Shown one piece after another: positions 7,678 through 15,729 of a stretch of DNA of 64,000 bases. The notes below the pieces were generated by a model. That model saw only the letters and a list, made by a program, of their open reading frames with translations, had not been told where the DNA came from and did not search any database. The stretch spans positions 62,001 to 126,000 of the forward strand of contig NZ_JMLS01000013.1 of assembly GCF_000686845.1 (NCBI RefSeq), in the 5' to 3' direction. The stretch is from Paenibacillus sp. UNC451MF (lineage in GTDB: Bacteria; Bacillota; Bacilli; Paenibacillales; NBRC-103111). A program made the position numbers and the translations under genes. Positions within the stretch are counted from its first letter, which is position 1. Each line of letters starts with the position of its first letter.

Positions 7678-9897
7678 ATGAAGGGTACACGCTTCCCCGT
7701 CACCTGGCTGCTGCGCCTGATTGCGGTTGTTCTCGTCGGCACCCTCATCTGGCATTACTGGCCTGCAAAGAAGGTCGAGAGCATGAAGAGCGCCGACGGA
7801 TCGCACATCAAGTTTCGCACCCAGGATGACCACATCGAAATGTACGATAAACAGCAATGGACTCCTTTTTTCGCAAAAGGAGTCAACGTAGGCGCAGCGC
7901 TGCCGGGGCATGACCCAGGGGAGCTGCCTATATCCAAGGAAACCTATTTGAAATGGTTCCAGCAAATTAAACAGCTTGGCTCGAACACCATTAGGGTATA
8001 TACCATTTTATCTCCGGCCTTCTATGAGGCCTTGGTAGAGTACAATCAGAAGCATGCGGACAATCCGCTTTACTTTATCCAGGGAATCTGGACGCCCGAG
8101 GAAGAATTAATCGAGAAAAAAGATGCTTTCTTGGACGACATCTACCAGCAATTTGAAAATGAAATTACACTGGCCGTCGGTGCTGTCTATGGGACCGTCG
8201 AAATTCCGGAGCGCTTTGGCAAAGCCAGCGGAGCGTATCGCTCTAACGCCGGCCCTTATCTGCTTGCCTGGCATTTGGGCACAGAATGGGAACCGAATAT
8301 GGTGAAGAACACCAACGATAAGCATAAGGACAAAACCGGATATCAAGGCACCTTTATATCCGCCAAGCCTGAAGCGAGTCCGTTCGAAAATTGGCTGGCG
8401 CGACTGCTGGACCATCTGGCTGTACAGGAAGAGCAAAATGGCTGGAAGCATCCGCTCACGTTTACGAACTGGGTGACTACCGATCCATTAAAGCACCCTG
8501 GAGAAATTCTGATACAGGAAGACATGTCCAGTGTGGATGCGACACATCTTGATGCCACAGGCTGGCAGGGCGGTTACTTCGCATCGTTTCACGTCTATCC
8601 GTATTATCCGGACTTCTTCCGGTTGGATACGACTTTGCAGGATGTCAAGAATTCGGATGGCACCTTCAACACCTATCGAAGCTATCTGCATCAACTAAAA
8701 GCATACCATAAGGGGCTTCCCGTCATGATCACGGAGTTTGGTGTTCCATCCTCCCTCGGTATCGGACATCTGGCTAACATGGACCGCAATCAGGGTGGGC
8801 ATGACGAAGCCGAACAAGGACGGATTAACGCAACGCTGCTGCAGGATATTCATGCCGAAGGAATGGCCGGAGGCATCGTATTTTCATGGCAGGACGAATG
8901 GTTCAAACGGACGTGGAACACGATGGAATTCGAAATCCCGCAGGCACGTCGTAAATATTGGCACAATGTGCTTACGAATGAGCAGTATTTTGGTCTTGTT
9001 GCGGAAGCGACCGGCAAGGAGGGAGTACTTAACATCGATGGCGACAGCAGCGATTGGAACAAGCTCAAGGCCGAGGACAAGCAAGTGCTTCAAGGGTCCT
9101 ATCCGGGCTATAAATCGATAACTATGACGCATGATGAAGCCTACGTCTATATCCTGGCGGAGCTCGCCAAGCCGTTCGATCCCGAGCATGAGCTGTTGAA
9201 TCTGGGAGTGGATACGGTTCCCGGCGGCAACAAGCATGCGCAGGAGCTTGGGGGACGTCAATTAGACGAAGGTCTTGAGACGCTCATCACGTTAGGCAAG
9301 GATAACGAAAGCGAAGTGAAAATCGCATCCAATTATGATTTTCACACCCGTTTATATGGTAAGCTGTATGGCATGCTCCAGGTGAAGCCGGAGGAAATGA
9401 AGGATGATTCCGGTTTGTTTCACCCGTGGAAGCTGGCGGTCGGAATGGAGATGATCCCTCCCGACTCAACCAAATACAATCCGTTCGAGGATGTGTCTGC
9501 AGGCCGCTTAATTAGAGGGACAACAAACCGCACTTCACCGGATTTTAATTCTCTCGCGATGTGGCAGGCCAAAGGAAGCACGGTCGAACTGCGTATCCCT
9601 TGGATGCTGTTAGGCTTTACCGATCCGAGCTCCTTGCAGGTAATGAGCTACGAAGAGAAGGACGGAAAGCTGACAGCGACAACGACCCAAGGCATTCGTC
9701 TCCTTCCATGGATTGAGCAGCGAAGCGAACAAAACGCTCCGCCTGCGGCTGGGGGAGCAGCTGCCGAAACCGTCTCTGTATCCAAGCTGCCGCTCTACCG
9801 CTGGCCTGTCTGGAATAAGGTCGAATATCACGAAACATTGAAGCAAAGCTATGATCTCATGAAAGCTGCGTTCGAACAGATAAAAAGCCCTTCCTGA
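7678..9897 (+). CDS. Membrane-anchored clan-A glycoside hydrolase with C-terminal sugar-binding-like domain
   Basis: 739 residues. One N-terminal anchor helix (about 9-28) is followed by an extracytoplasmic TIM barrel. The likely acid/base is Glu203 (WHLGTEWEP) and the nucleophile is Glu353 (MITEFGVPSS), the spacing and contexts of clan GH-A (GH2/GH5-like) enzymes. From about residue 450 there is a beta-rich module containing VLNIDGDSSDWNK, typical of CBM9-like domains. It ends the glmS/HEAT/GT2/regulator block, 37 nt after the previous gene. In synthase-type polysaccharide systems such an enzyme trims or releases the polymer, and that role is proposed here. Substrate is unknown. Confidence 0.83.
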   Translation: MKGTRFPVTWLLRLIAVVLVGTLIWHYWPAKKVESMKSADGSHIKFRTQDDHIEMYDKQQWTPFFAKGVNVGAALPGHDPGELPISKETYLKWFQQIKQLGSNTIRVYTILSPAFYEALVEYNQKHADNPLYFIQGIWTPEEELIEKKDAFLDDIYQQFENEITLAVGAVYGTVEIPERFGKASGAYRSNAGPYLLAWHLGTEWEPNMVKNTNDKHKDKTGYQGTFISAKPEASPFENWLARLLDHLAVQEEQNGWKHPLTFTNWVTTDPLKHPGEILIQEDMSSVDATHLDATGWQGGYFASFHVYPYYPDFFRLDTTLQDVKNSDGTFNTYRSYLHQLKAYHKGLPVMITEFGVPSSLGIGHLANMDRNQGGHDEAEQGRINATLLQDIHAEGMAGGIVFSWQDEWFKRTWNTMEFEIPQARRKYWHNVLTNEQYFGLVAEATGKEGVLNIDGDSSDWNKLKAEDKQVLQGSYPGYKSITMTHDEAYVYILAELAKPFDPEHELLNLGVDTVPGGNKHAQELGGRQLDEGLETLITLGKDNESEVKIASNYDFHTRLYGKLYGMLQVKPEEMKDDSGLFHPWKLAVGMEMIPPDSTKYNPFEDVSAGRLIRGTTNRTSPDFNSLAMWQAKGSTVELRIPWMLLGFTDPSSLQVMSYEEKDGKLTATTTQGIRLLPWIEQRSEQNAPPAAGGAAAETVSVSKLPLYRWPVWNKVEYHETLKQSYDLMKAAFEQIKSPS

Positions 9898-9936
9898 GGC
9901 AGAAAGGACTTTCAGCAATGCCCCTGCTTCAGGGGC
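9882..9936. terminator. Convergent-gene terminator hairpins
   Basis: Two hairpins lie between the glycosidase and sinR. One is an 11-bp imperfect stem (AGCCCTTCCTG / CAGAAAGGACT) with T-runs on the minus strand. The other is GCCCCTG-CTT-CAGGGGC (9920-9936), which reaches the sinR stop codon. They probably end transcription from both sides. Confidence 0.6.
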
Positions 9937-10268
9937 TACTCTTGTTTGTTACGCGAATTGCGCCATTTGTTGAATTCCAAAAATTCCGCAAACTGATCCT
10001 TGCTGACGCCGGAAGCCTTAGCTTCCCGTAACAGCTCCAACCACTCCTCATCGAGCTGTCCTTGAGGGGTGGTTTCATTATGCAGCAAGGTTTCCACTGA
10101 AACCCCCAGTACCTGACTGATTTTTTCCAGAAAATGAACCGAAGGATTCGATCTCAGATCTCTCTCTATTGAACTCAAATACGATTTGGCTACACCGGCC
10201 TTCTCGGCCAGCTCAGAGAGAGAAAGCCCTTGCGCCAAACGCAATTCCTTGACTTTTTTGCCAAACAT
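9936..10268 (-). CDS. sinR: SinR transcriptional repressor
   Basis: 110 residues, nearly collinear with B. subtilis SinR (111). The helix-turn-helix (LSLSELAEKAGVAKSYLSSI, then ERDLRSNPSVHFLEKISQVLGVSVETLL) is at residues 1-65. The helical-hairpin oligomerisation domain (LDEEWLELLREAKASGVSKDQFAEFL) occupies the C-terminus. The start is set at ATG 10268 because AAAGGGG precedes it by 8 nt. A 10-residue N-terminal extension in the same frame has no such support. SinI lies upstream on the same strand, as in the B. subtilis sinIR locus. It ends convergently with the exopolysaccharide-type block, which it may repress. Confidence 0.9.
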   Translation of the reverse strand: MFGKKVKELRLAQGLSLSELAEKAGVAKSYLSSIERDLRSNPSVHFLEKISQVLGVSVETLLHNETTPQGQLDEEWLELLREAKASGVSKDQFAEFLEFNKWRNSRNKQE

Positions 10269-10374
10269 GGTCGTGACCCCTTTATTCTCTTTCGTCAATT
10301 ATATAATATCATTATATTTAACAAAGAATAAGCCATCTGTGGTTTATTTTATTGTAATCGCTTTCATATCGATT

Positions 10375-10399
10375 TAAAAAAGAAGAATCCGCGGATTCT
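10375..10399 (-). terminator. Intrinsic terminator after sinI
   Basis: A perfect 16-nt palindrome (AGAATCCGCGGATTCT, 10384-10399) is followed on the minus strand by TTCTTTTTT. It separates sinI from sinR, so sinR may need its own promoter in the roughly 105 nt that remain, as in B. subtilis. Confidence 0.72.
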
Positions 10400-10412
10400 A
10401 TAAAAAAAGAGC

Positions 10413-10583
10413 TTATTCTTCTTCTTGGTTACGAGCGTTTTTCATCTTTATGTTTGTTTTTTTACATTCATTGAAAAATTGCCGGACTTCCTCAGTAGAA
10501 AGTCCCGAATCACGGGCGGCGATCATCAGGTGAAACCAATTCATATCCTGACTTTTTGTATGTAGCGTCGAGGACAATGTCAT
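10413..10583 (-). CDS. sinI: SinI-like anti-repressor
   Basis: 56 residues. The core NWFHLMIAARDSGLSTEEVRQFF matches the SinI/SinR helical-hairpin domain (B. subtilis SinI: EWVELMVEAKEANISPEEIRKYL), and there is no DNA-binding part. ATG 10583 is chosen because AGGAGGG stands 8 nt before it. A longer frame to 10619 would include the ribosome site. SinI binds SinR and lifts matrix-gene repression. It lies 144 nt upstream of sinR on the same strand. It differs from B. subtilis SinI in a longer Lys/Asn-rich tail. Confidence 0.82.
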   Translation of the reverse strand: MTLSSTLHTKSQDMNWFHLMIAARDSGLSTEEVRQFFNECKKTNIKMKNARNQEEE

Positions 10584-10617
10584 AATCCAATCCCTCCTGG
10601 TTTCGGAAATTTGGCAC

Positions 10618-10646
10618 ATTATACTGTTCGGCCACTGTTCCCGATT
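10618..10646 (-). promoter_or_regulatory. Promoter of sinI with tandem ACTGTTC repeat
   Basis: On the minus strand TATAAT (10623-10618) forms a clear -10 for sinI, with a poor -35. On the plus strand the spacer holds a direct repeat ACTGTTC (10623-10629 and 10634-10640), 11 nt apart, about one helix turn. That spacing and position suit a repressor or activator site. The binding protein is unknown. Confidence 0.45.
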
Positions 10647-10806
10647 TTAGTCGTCAGAGCGTAGCCTTTGGGACATTTTTCCTCAAATAGCGACACGAGG
10701 ATGGACCTTCTGAGGCCCAAGGGAGCGCATATTCAGTGCGAATTATAAACACTTGTGAAGAACAGTCCTCAGCTAGAATTAAAATAAAATAATCAGAATT
10801 TTGAAA

Positions 10807-10850
10807 ATGTTCACGTTAACATAGATAAAAATGCTTCATCCTGTTATAAT
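10807..10850 (+). promoter_or_regulatory. Promoter and LacI-type palindrome upstream of sugar isomerase gene
   Basis: ATGTTCACGTTAACAT (10807-10822) is a near-palindrome with the central CG usual for LacI-family operators. TATAAT at 10845-10850 is a strong -10 element. The site would overlap or border the -35 region, consistent with repression. No LacI-type gene is in the window. The rest of the 309-nt gap (10584-10892) shows only the sinI promoter. Confidence 0.45.
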
Positions 10851-10895
10851 TTTATTAGCAAAACCGAAGTCTAAAAATAAGCTGGAGGTTCAATG

Positions 10896-11753
10896 ATGAA
10901 ACTTTCCGTATTTACTGTTGTTACACCGGACCTGTCACCCGAAGAATTAGCTGCTGCCGCCAAAGAAGCAGGAATTGAAGGCATCGAATGGCGTTTTAAA
11001 GAAGTTCCCGACGAGTTTAAAGAAGAGAAGCCGTCCTTTTGGCGCAACAATCTGTGCTCGATTGATCCTTCTGCATCGGATGAAGAAATTGAACGCTTTG
11101 CACGTGTAGCCCGTGAGTATGGTCTGCAAACGATTAGTGTTACACCTTACTTAAAGGCTGGAGATATTGAAGCTACGGAGCGCGTGCTGCAGGTTGCTCA
11201 AAAGCTCGGTGCAAAAGTGATCCGTGTTGGCGTACCTAACTATGACCGTTCGACTCATTATAACGAGCTGTTTGATCTTGAAGTTCGTTATTTAGAAGCT
11301 GTTGAGCCTTTGGCTAAAAAATACGGCGTGAAATGCCTTGTGGAGACTCACCACAATACGATCATTGCCAGCGCATCCGCGGCACTTCGTTTGGTAAGTC
11401 GCTTCGATCCAAATCACATCGGCGTATTGTTTGATCCGGGTAACATGGTTCATGAAGGATACGAAAACTTCCGTATGGGTATGGAGCTGTTAGGACCTTA
11501 CCTGGCACATGTTCATATTAAAAATACAGGCTGGAAAAAAACGGACGTTCGCGAAGACGGCTCGCAGGGCTGGACTTCCTACTGGGAACCGAACCTGGAG
11601 GGTGTCGTGAACTGGAAGCAAGTACTGAGCGACCTGAAAGCAATTGGCTACGACGGTTACCTGGGCGTAGAAGATTTCAGCGGCAAGTACAGCTCCAAGG
11701 AATTACTGAAGCAGTACGGCGAAGAAGTTCGCGGTATTTTGGCTTCCATTTAA
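10896..11753 (+). CDS. Sugar phosphate isomerase/epimerase (xylose isomerase-like TIM barrel)
   Basis: 285 residues (or one more if the preceding ATG at 10893 is used; GGAGG suits 10896 better). It is an AP-endonuclease-2/xylose-isomerase-like barrel with the expected metal-site pieces: the second-half VETHHNT, the GVLFDPGN Asp, the HVHIKN His pair, and the final VEDF Glu. Enzymes of this family interconvert keto sugars or inositols, and the substrate cannot be deduced. It is a single-gene unit between a strong promoter and a terminator. Codon use (GAA, GTT, CGT-rich) differs from the GC-rich neighbours and hints at high expression. Confidence 0.85.
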   Translation: MKLSVFTVVTPDLSPEELAAAAKEAGIEGIEWRFKEVPDEFKEEKPSFWRNNLCSIDPSASDEEIERFARVAREYGLQTISVTPYLKAGDIEATERVLQVAQKLGAKVIRVGVPNYDRSTHYNELFDLEVRYLEAVEPLAKKYGVKCLVETHHNTIIASASAALRLVSRFDPNHIGVLFDPGNMVHEGYENFRMGMELLGPYLAHVHIKNTGWKKTDVREDGSQGWTSYWEPNLEGVVNWKQVLSDLKAIGYDGYLGVEDFSGKYSSKELLKQYGEEVRGILASI

Positions 11754-11769
11754 TAAGTTTGCAGCATAG

Positions 11770-11802
11770 CCCGCAGTCGGTTTATTCCGTCAGCGGGTTT
11801 TT
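11770..11802 (+). terminator. Intrinsic terminator after sugar isomerase gene
   Basis: Stem CCCGC / GCGGG with an 18-nt loop is followed by TTTTT. Confidence 0.65.
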
Positions 11803-11868
11803 GGTTTATTTGGGCAAACGGTGATAATATAGAAACAATATATCGAAAAAAGGAGTCTGGCGAGTGCG

Positions 11869-12090
11869 ATGAATCCTGTTGCCAAAATGCTCATTATCGG
11901 TGGTATCGTTATGATCGCTGCAGGCCTGCTATGGACGGTCGGAAGCAAGTATTTGCAAATAGGCAGATTGCCCGGCGACATCGTGGTGGAGAAGGAGAAC
12001 TTCAAGTTTTATTTCCCGGTCGTAACTTGTATCGTTATTAGTGTCGTATTGTCGCTCGTTATGTATGTGATTCGATGGTTTACGAAGTGA
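11869..12090 (+). CDS. DUF2905 small membrane protein
   Basis: 73 residues with two membrane helices (about 7-25 and 48-68) joined by the family's hallmark GRLPGDIVVEKENFKFYFP. This matches the widespread, uncharacterised DUF2905 family. A TGATAATAT element about 40 nt upstream may be its promoter. It has its own terminator and is probably monocistronic. Function is unknown. Confidence 0.88.
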   Translation: MNPVAKMLIIGGIVMIAAGLLWTVGSKYLQIGRLPGDIVVEKENFKFYFPVVTCIVISVVLSLVMYVIRWFTK

Positions 12091-12138
12091 GCTAGCACCG
12101 CTTGTGTTAGGATGAGATGGGATGGACGTACCAAGTAG

Positions 12139-12173
12139 AAGGCCGGGCCCGTTGAGGGTCTCGGCCTTTTTTT
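12139..12173. terminator. Terminator between DUF2905 gene and DoxX gene
   Basis: AAGGCCG / CGGCCTT stem with extra internal GGGCCC pairing, then seven T on the plus strand. The genes are convergent here. Confidence 0.72.
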
Positions 12174-12223
12174 GCTGGGGTTCACCGAAAGCGTTATTCT
12201 GCTTGGCTGACTTCACACTATTT

Positions 12224-12760
12224 TTAAACGTGGTGTGGTTTCATCGGTCCGGTTCCCGTTGCGGTTGGCTTGTGACCGTCGTGATGCATTTTGCGGAGCA
12301 GGTAGGGAAGGACGTAACGGTCTAGTCCATAACGACCGGCATTAGCTCCAGCGGCAAGCACGAATACCGTAAGCAGAACCATTTGAACGTTCGTGCTGGT
12401 CGAGCCCGAGAACAAGAAGGCGAAGTTCATGACAGCTCCCATTAGGGCGGCGAAAGTAGTAAAGAGGCCGAGCAAGAGGGCTATCCCCACTAATATTTCT
12501 CCCCACATGACGAGAAAATTAAATAGCTCAACATGAGGCAGCGCTACCTTGTTCAAGAATGCTGCCCACCAAGGCTGAACGACAGGGTGATCGCCGACGG
12601 CCTTTTTCACCGCTCCTGCAAGAAAACCTTGAGCATCGAACGGCTTGTCGCCACTTAGCTTTTCAATCCCGGCCGTAAGCCACGACCACCCAAGATAAAG
12701 CCGAAATACGAGCCAAAGCACCGAAGAGATTTTATTTTCTCTAAACCATGTCATGAACAT
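12224..12760 (-). CDS. DoxX-family membrane protein
   Basis: 178 residues with four hydrophobic helices. It matches the DoxX family in LRLYLGWSWLTAGIEKL near the start, then an EILVGIALLLGLFTTFAAL helix and a GRYGLDR turn. DoxX proteins are thought to act as membrane partners in redox or sulfur metabolism. No specific role can be given here. ATG 12760 is chosen: AAGGAG lies 9 nt ahead, whereas the longer frame at 12778 would start inside that ribosome site. It stands alone, convergent with the DUF2905 gene. Confidence 0.85.
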   Translation of the reverse strand: MFMTWFRENKISSVLWLVFRLYLGWSWLTAGIEKLSGDKPFDAQGFLAGAVKKAVGDHPVVQPWWAAFLNKVALPHVELFNFLVMWGEILVGIALLLGLFTTFAALMGAVMNFAFLFSGSTSTNVQMVLLTVFVLAAGANAGRYGLDRYVLPYLLRKMHHDGHKPTATGTGPMKPHHV

Positions 12761-12973
12761 GTAGATCATCTCCTTCATTTATTTGTCTTTATCATACTCT
12801 TCTTTTATTGGGTTTCATGTGAAAATAATCACAAACTTTAAGAAAATTTTGGATGGCTTGTGAATGGGCTTTTATTTGGGGGAGGGATGGGCATAGCAAA
12901 TATATCTTCTACTTTTGTGGTTAATAGAATATATAGATTAGTAGATAACGGACAAGTAGAGGTGAAAAGCATA

Positions 12974-14077
12974 ATGATTCGCACACGATGCAATGACGCT
13001 GCGAGCAGGCGGCTCCGCACCGGCCTGCTGCTCGCGCTCGCGGCCAGTCTGCTGACGGCATCAGCAGGCTGCGCCGCCAACAAGCACGACGCCGCAAGGC
13101 CCGGCGTCGATGCTGGCTCCGCCGCTGCCGTGACACAGCCTCCCGGCAGCGGCGAGCAGAACCAGCCGACTGCGGCGCAGCAGTCGGTGGGGTACCGCTT
13201 CCCGCTGACGGGGCTCGTCAGCGGAAAGCCTATCCATGACCGACCGGTGGTGGTCATGGTGGAAAATGCGCCGCAGGCCCGGCCGCAAAGCGGACTCGAT
13301 CAGGCCGATCTCGTCTACGAGATATTGGCCGAGGGCGAGATCACGCGCTTTGTGGCCGTGTACCAGGCTCAGGCGCCGAAGGTCATTGGGCCGGTGCGCA
13401 GCATCCGGCCGTATTTCGTCAAGCTGGGCGAAGCGCTTGACGGCGTCATCGTCCATGCGGGCTGGAGTCAGGATGCAATGGACCTGATCGCCGAGCATAA
13501 GCTCGAGCATCTCGACGAGGTGTATGGCGACAGCGCGTATTACTGGCGGTCAAGCGAACGGAAAATGCCGCACAATTTGTACACCAGCATGGAAAAGATA
13601 CGTCAGGGGACAGCTAACAAAAAATTCCGTATGGAATGGAGCCTTCAGGGAGCCTCATACGCTTTTGCATTGGAAAAATCGCAACTCTCATCGGGCAAGC
13701 CGGTTGCGAAGGCGACGATTAACTATATTCGCGGCTATAACGTCTCGTACGAATACGATGCCGAGAGCGGCTTGTACAAAAGGTTCATGGAAGGAAAGCC
13801 GCATAACGATAAGGAAACCGGCAAGCAGCTGACCGCAGCCAACATTCTGGTTTGTGAGAGTAAGCATCAAATTCTCGATAATGAGGGGCGTCGCGATGTC
13901 GATGTGACTGGGCCGGGCAAAGGCTATTTACTGCAGGGCGGGCTGATGCAGGAAGTTACGTGGGAACAGAAGAATGGGATGATCCGTGCCTTCTCGGACG
14001 GTCGTGAGCTGTCGATGCAACCGGGCCAAACTTGGGTACAAGTGATCCCGGAGGGTTGGGGAATCGGCACCCATTGA
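12974..14077 (+). CDS. DUF3048 lipoprotein (YerB-like)
   Basis: 367 residues. The signal peptide with lipobox (LTASAGC) ends near residue 28, predicting an exported lipoprotein. The mature part begins with a low-complexity Ala/Pro/Gln linker. It continues as DUF3048 with RPVVVMVENAPQARPQSGL, then DLVYEILAEGEITRFVAVY and a PVRSIRPYFVKL segment, as in B. subtilis YerB. ATG 12974 has AGAGGTGA upstream. A longer in-frame start at 12860 would destroy the signal peptide. The 5' third is very GC-rich compared with the flanks. The biochemical function of DUF3048 proteins is unknown. Confidence 0.9.
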   Translation: MIRTRCNDAASRRLRTGLLLALAASLLTASAGCAANKHDAARPGVDAGSAAAVTQPPGSGEQNQPTAAQQSVGYRFPLTGLVSGKPIHDRPVVVMVENAPQARPQSGLDQADLVYEILAEGEITRFVAVYQAQAPKVIGPVRSIRPYFVKLGEALDGVIVHAGWSQDAMDLIAEHKLEHLDEVYGDSAYYWRSSERKMPHNLYTSMEKIRQGTANKKFRMEWSLQGASYAFALEKSQLSSGKPVAKATINYIRGYNVSYEYDAESGLYKRFMEGKPHNDKETGKQLTAANILVCESKHQILDNEGRRDVDVTGPGKGYLLQGGLMQEVTWEQKNGMIRAFSDGRELSMQPGQTWVQVIPEGWGIGTH

Positions 14078-14180
14078 TATGACCGAAAATTTCAGAAATA
14101 ATGATTGAATCCATCATAAATCTGCGTTATGATTTCCTCGGGAAGATGTTATCCAACGTTGATCAAAGGAGAGGATTCGG

Positions 14181-15461
14181 TTGGCTAAAGGAGTGTCAGA
14201 ACCGCTATCCGCGGTTTTAATAGGGGCGGGACAACGATGTATGATCTATGCTTCTTATGCAGAGAAGCATCCTGAAGAGCTTCGCATATTGGGTGTCGTG
14301 GAGCCGGACTTAGAACGCAGAAAGCTTGCCGCAGCACGTTTTGGTATTGAGGTTGATCGCTGCTTTGACACCGTGGATCAATTGACAGCGCTTCCTCGAT
14401 TCGCGGATGCCGCCATTAACGGAACGATGGACGAGCTGCATGTGCAAACTACGATTCCATTGCTTGAAGCCGGTTATGACGTACTGCTGGAAAAACCGAT
14501 CGGAGTGACCGAAGAAGAAGTGCTGGAGCTGAAGCGTACCGCGGACGCAAAAGGGCGCACCGTGATGATTTGTCATGTGCTTCGCTACGCTCCTTTTTAC
14601 ACGGCCATCCGTGAAAGGATTGCAGCAGGGGAGATTGGTGAAGTCGTAAACATCCAGACCTCCGAGCATGTAAGCTATCATCATATGGCGGTTTCGTTCA
14701 TTCGCGGTAAATGGGGCTCGCAGGAAAAGTGCAAATCGTCGATGCTGATGGCCAAATGCTGTCATGATCTTGATTTGATCACTTGGCTGAACGGAGATGC
14801 CCGTCCGATCAAGGTCAGCAGCTTCGGAAGTCTTTCGCATTTTCGCCCTGATAAAGCGCCGGAAGGAGCAGGAACTCGCTGCTTGACTGATTGCAGTATT
14901 GAAGAATCCTGTCCATATTCGGCCAAGAAAAACTATATCGAGCAGGGCCGCTGGGGCTTCTATGTGTGGAACAATCATCATTTGGGGGCTAAGCTGAGCA
15001 CCGAAGAGAAGCTGGAATCGTTACGCACCGATAATCCGTACGGACGCTGCGTATGGCACTGCGACAATGATGTCGTGGATAGGCAATCCGTCATTATTGA
15101 GTTTGATAATGGCAGCACCGCATCTCATAATATGATCGGAGCCACTCCGAAAGCTTGCCGTATCCTCCATATTATTGGAACGAAGGGCGAAATCGAAGGG
15201 GTTATGGAGGACGGGCATTTCGTAGTCCGCCATCCGGATCCGAGACAGGGGCATAACTACACGGAAGAGCATGTGAAACTGAGCATTACGGATGACGGTC
15301 ACGGTGGTGGAGATTTAAGGCTTGTTGAGGATTTTGTCAAAATGCTTCGCGGCGATCAGTCCTCCGTCATGTCTACGACACTGGATCAATCCATTTCCGG
15401 TCATCGGATCGGATTTGCCGCTGAACGCTCACGGCTAGAAGGGCAAGTCATCTTATTGTAG
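14181..15461 (+). CDS. Gfo/Idh/MocA-family oxidoreductase
   Basis: 426 residues, TTG start at 14181 with AAAGGAGAGG 6-7 nt upstream. The N-terminal Rossmann domain begins AVLIGAGQRCMIYASYAE, with the loop ALPRFADAAINGTMDELH. The family lysine is in the EKPIGVTEEE motif. The C-terminal alpha/beta domain includes KCCHDLDLITWL, which carries the His/Asp substrate residues of sugar dehydrogenases. It likely oxidises or reduces a sugar or inositol with NAD(P). A short Cys-bearing insert (TRCLTDCSIEESCPYS) is unusual and might bind metal. GH43 lies downstream but behind a terminator. Confidence 0.88.
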   Translation: MAKGVSEPLSAVLIGAGQRCMIYASYAEKHPEELRILGVVEPDLERRKLAAARFGIEVDRCFDTVDQLTALPRFADAAINGTMDELHVQTTIPLLEAGYDVLLEKPIGVTEEEVLELKRTADAKGRTVMICHVLRYAPFYTAIRERIAAGEIGEVVNIQTSEHVSYHHMAVSFIRGKWGSQEKCKSSMLMAKCCHDLDLITWLNGDARPIKVSSFGSLSHFRPDKAPEGAGTRCLTDCSIEESCPYSAKKNYIEQGRWGFYVWNNHHLGAKLSTEEKLESLRTDNPYGRCVWHCDNDVVDRQSVIIEFDNGSTASHNMIGATPKACRILHIIGTKGEIEGVMEDGHFVVRHPDPRQGHNYTEEHVKLSITDDGHGGGDLRLVEDFVKMLRGDQSSVMSTTLDQSISGHRIGFAAERSRLEGQVILL

Positions 15462-15561
15462 CCTTTTGTAATGAAAATGAAATCTATTTTTCATCTTAGA
15501 TTAATGTTGCAAGCCTATAATAATAAGTGACCCCCCTTTTCATATAAATACATTGGATGAA

Positions 15562-15596
15562 GATCCGCAGCCCCGTTGGCTTGCGGGTCTCTTTTT
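15562..15596 (+). terminator. Intrinsic terminator after Gfo/Idh gene
   Basis: GATCCGCA / TGCGGGTC stem with a 12-nt loop, followed by TCTTTTT. It ends the oxidoreductase transcript before the GH43 gene. Confidence 0.75.
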
Positions 15597-15729
15597 GTTC
15601 ATGGCGTTATTCACCCGGCTGAACCTAGCTACAATAATTTCCATTTTCCAAGTATAATAAGCTCATATAGATGGAAACCGTTGAGGTATCGGGCGGAGTA
15701 GCCGCCTAAGCCTAGAAAGGGAGAATTGA

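Noticed and set aside
12860-12973. Longer start for the YerB-like lipoprotein
   Set aside because: It would bury the signal peptide and lipobox 38 residues inside the protein. The later ATG has the ribosome site.
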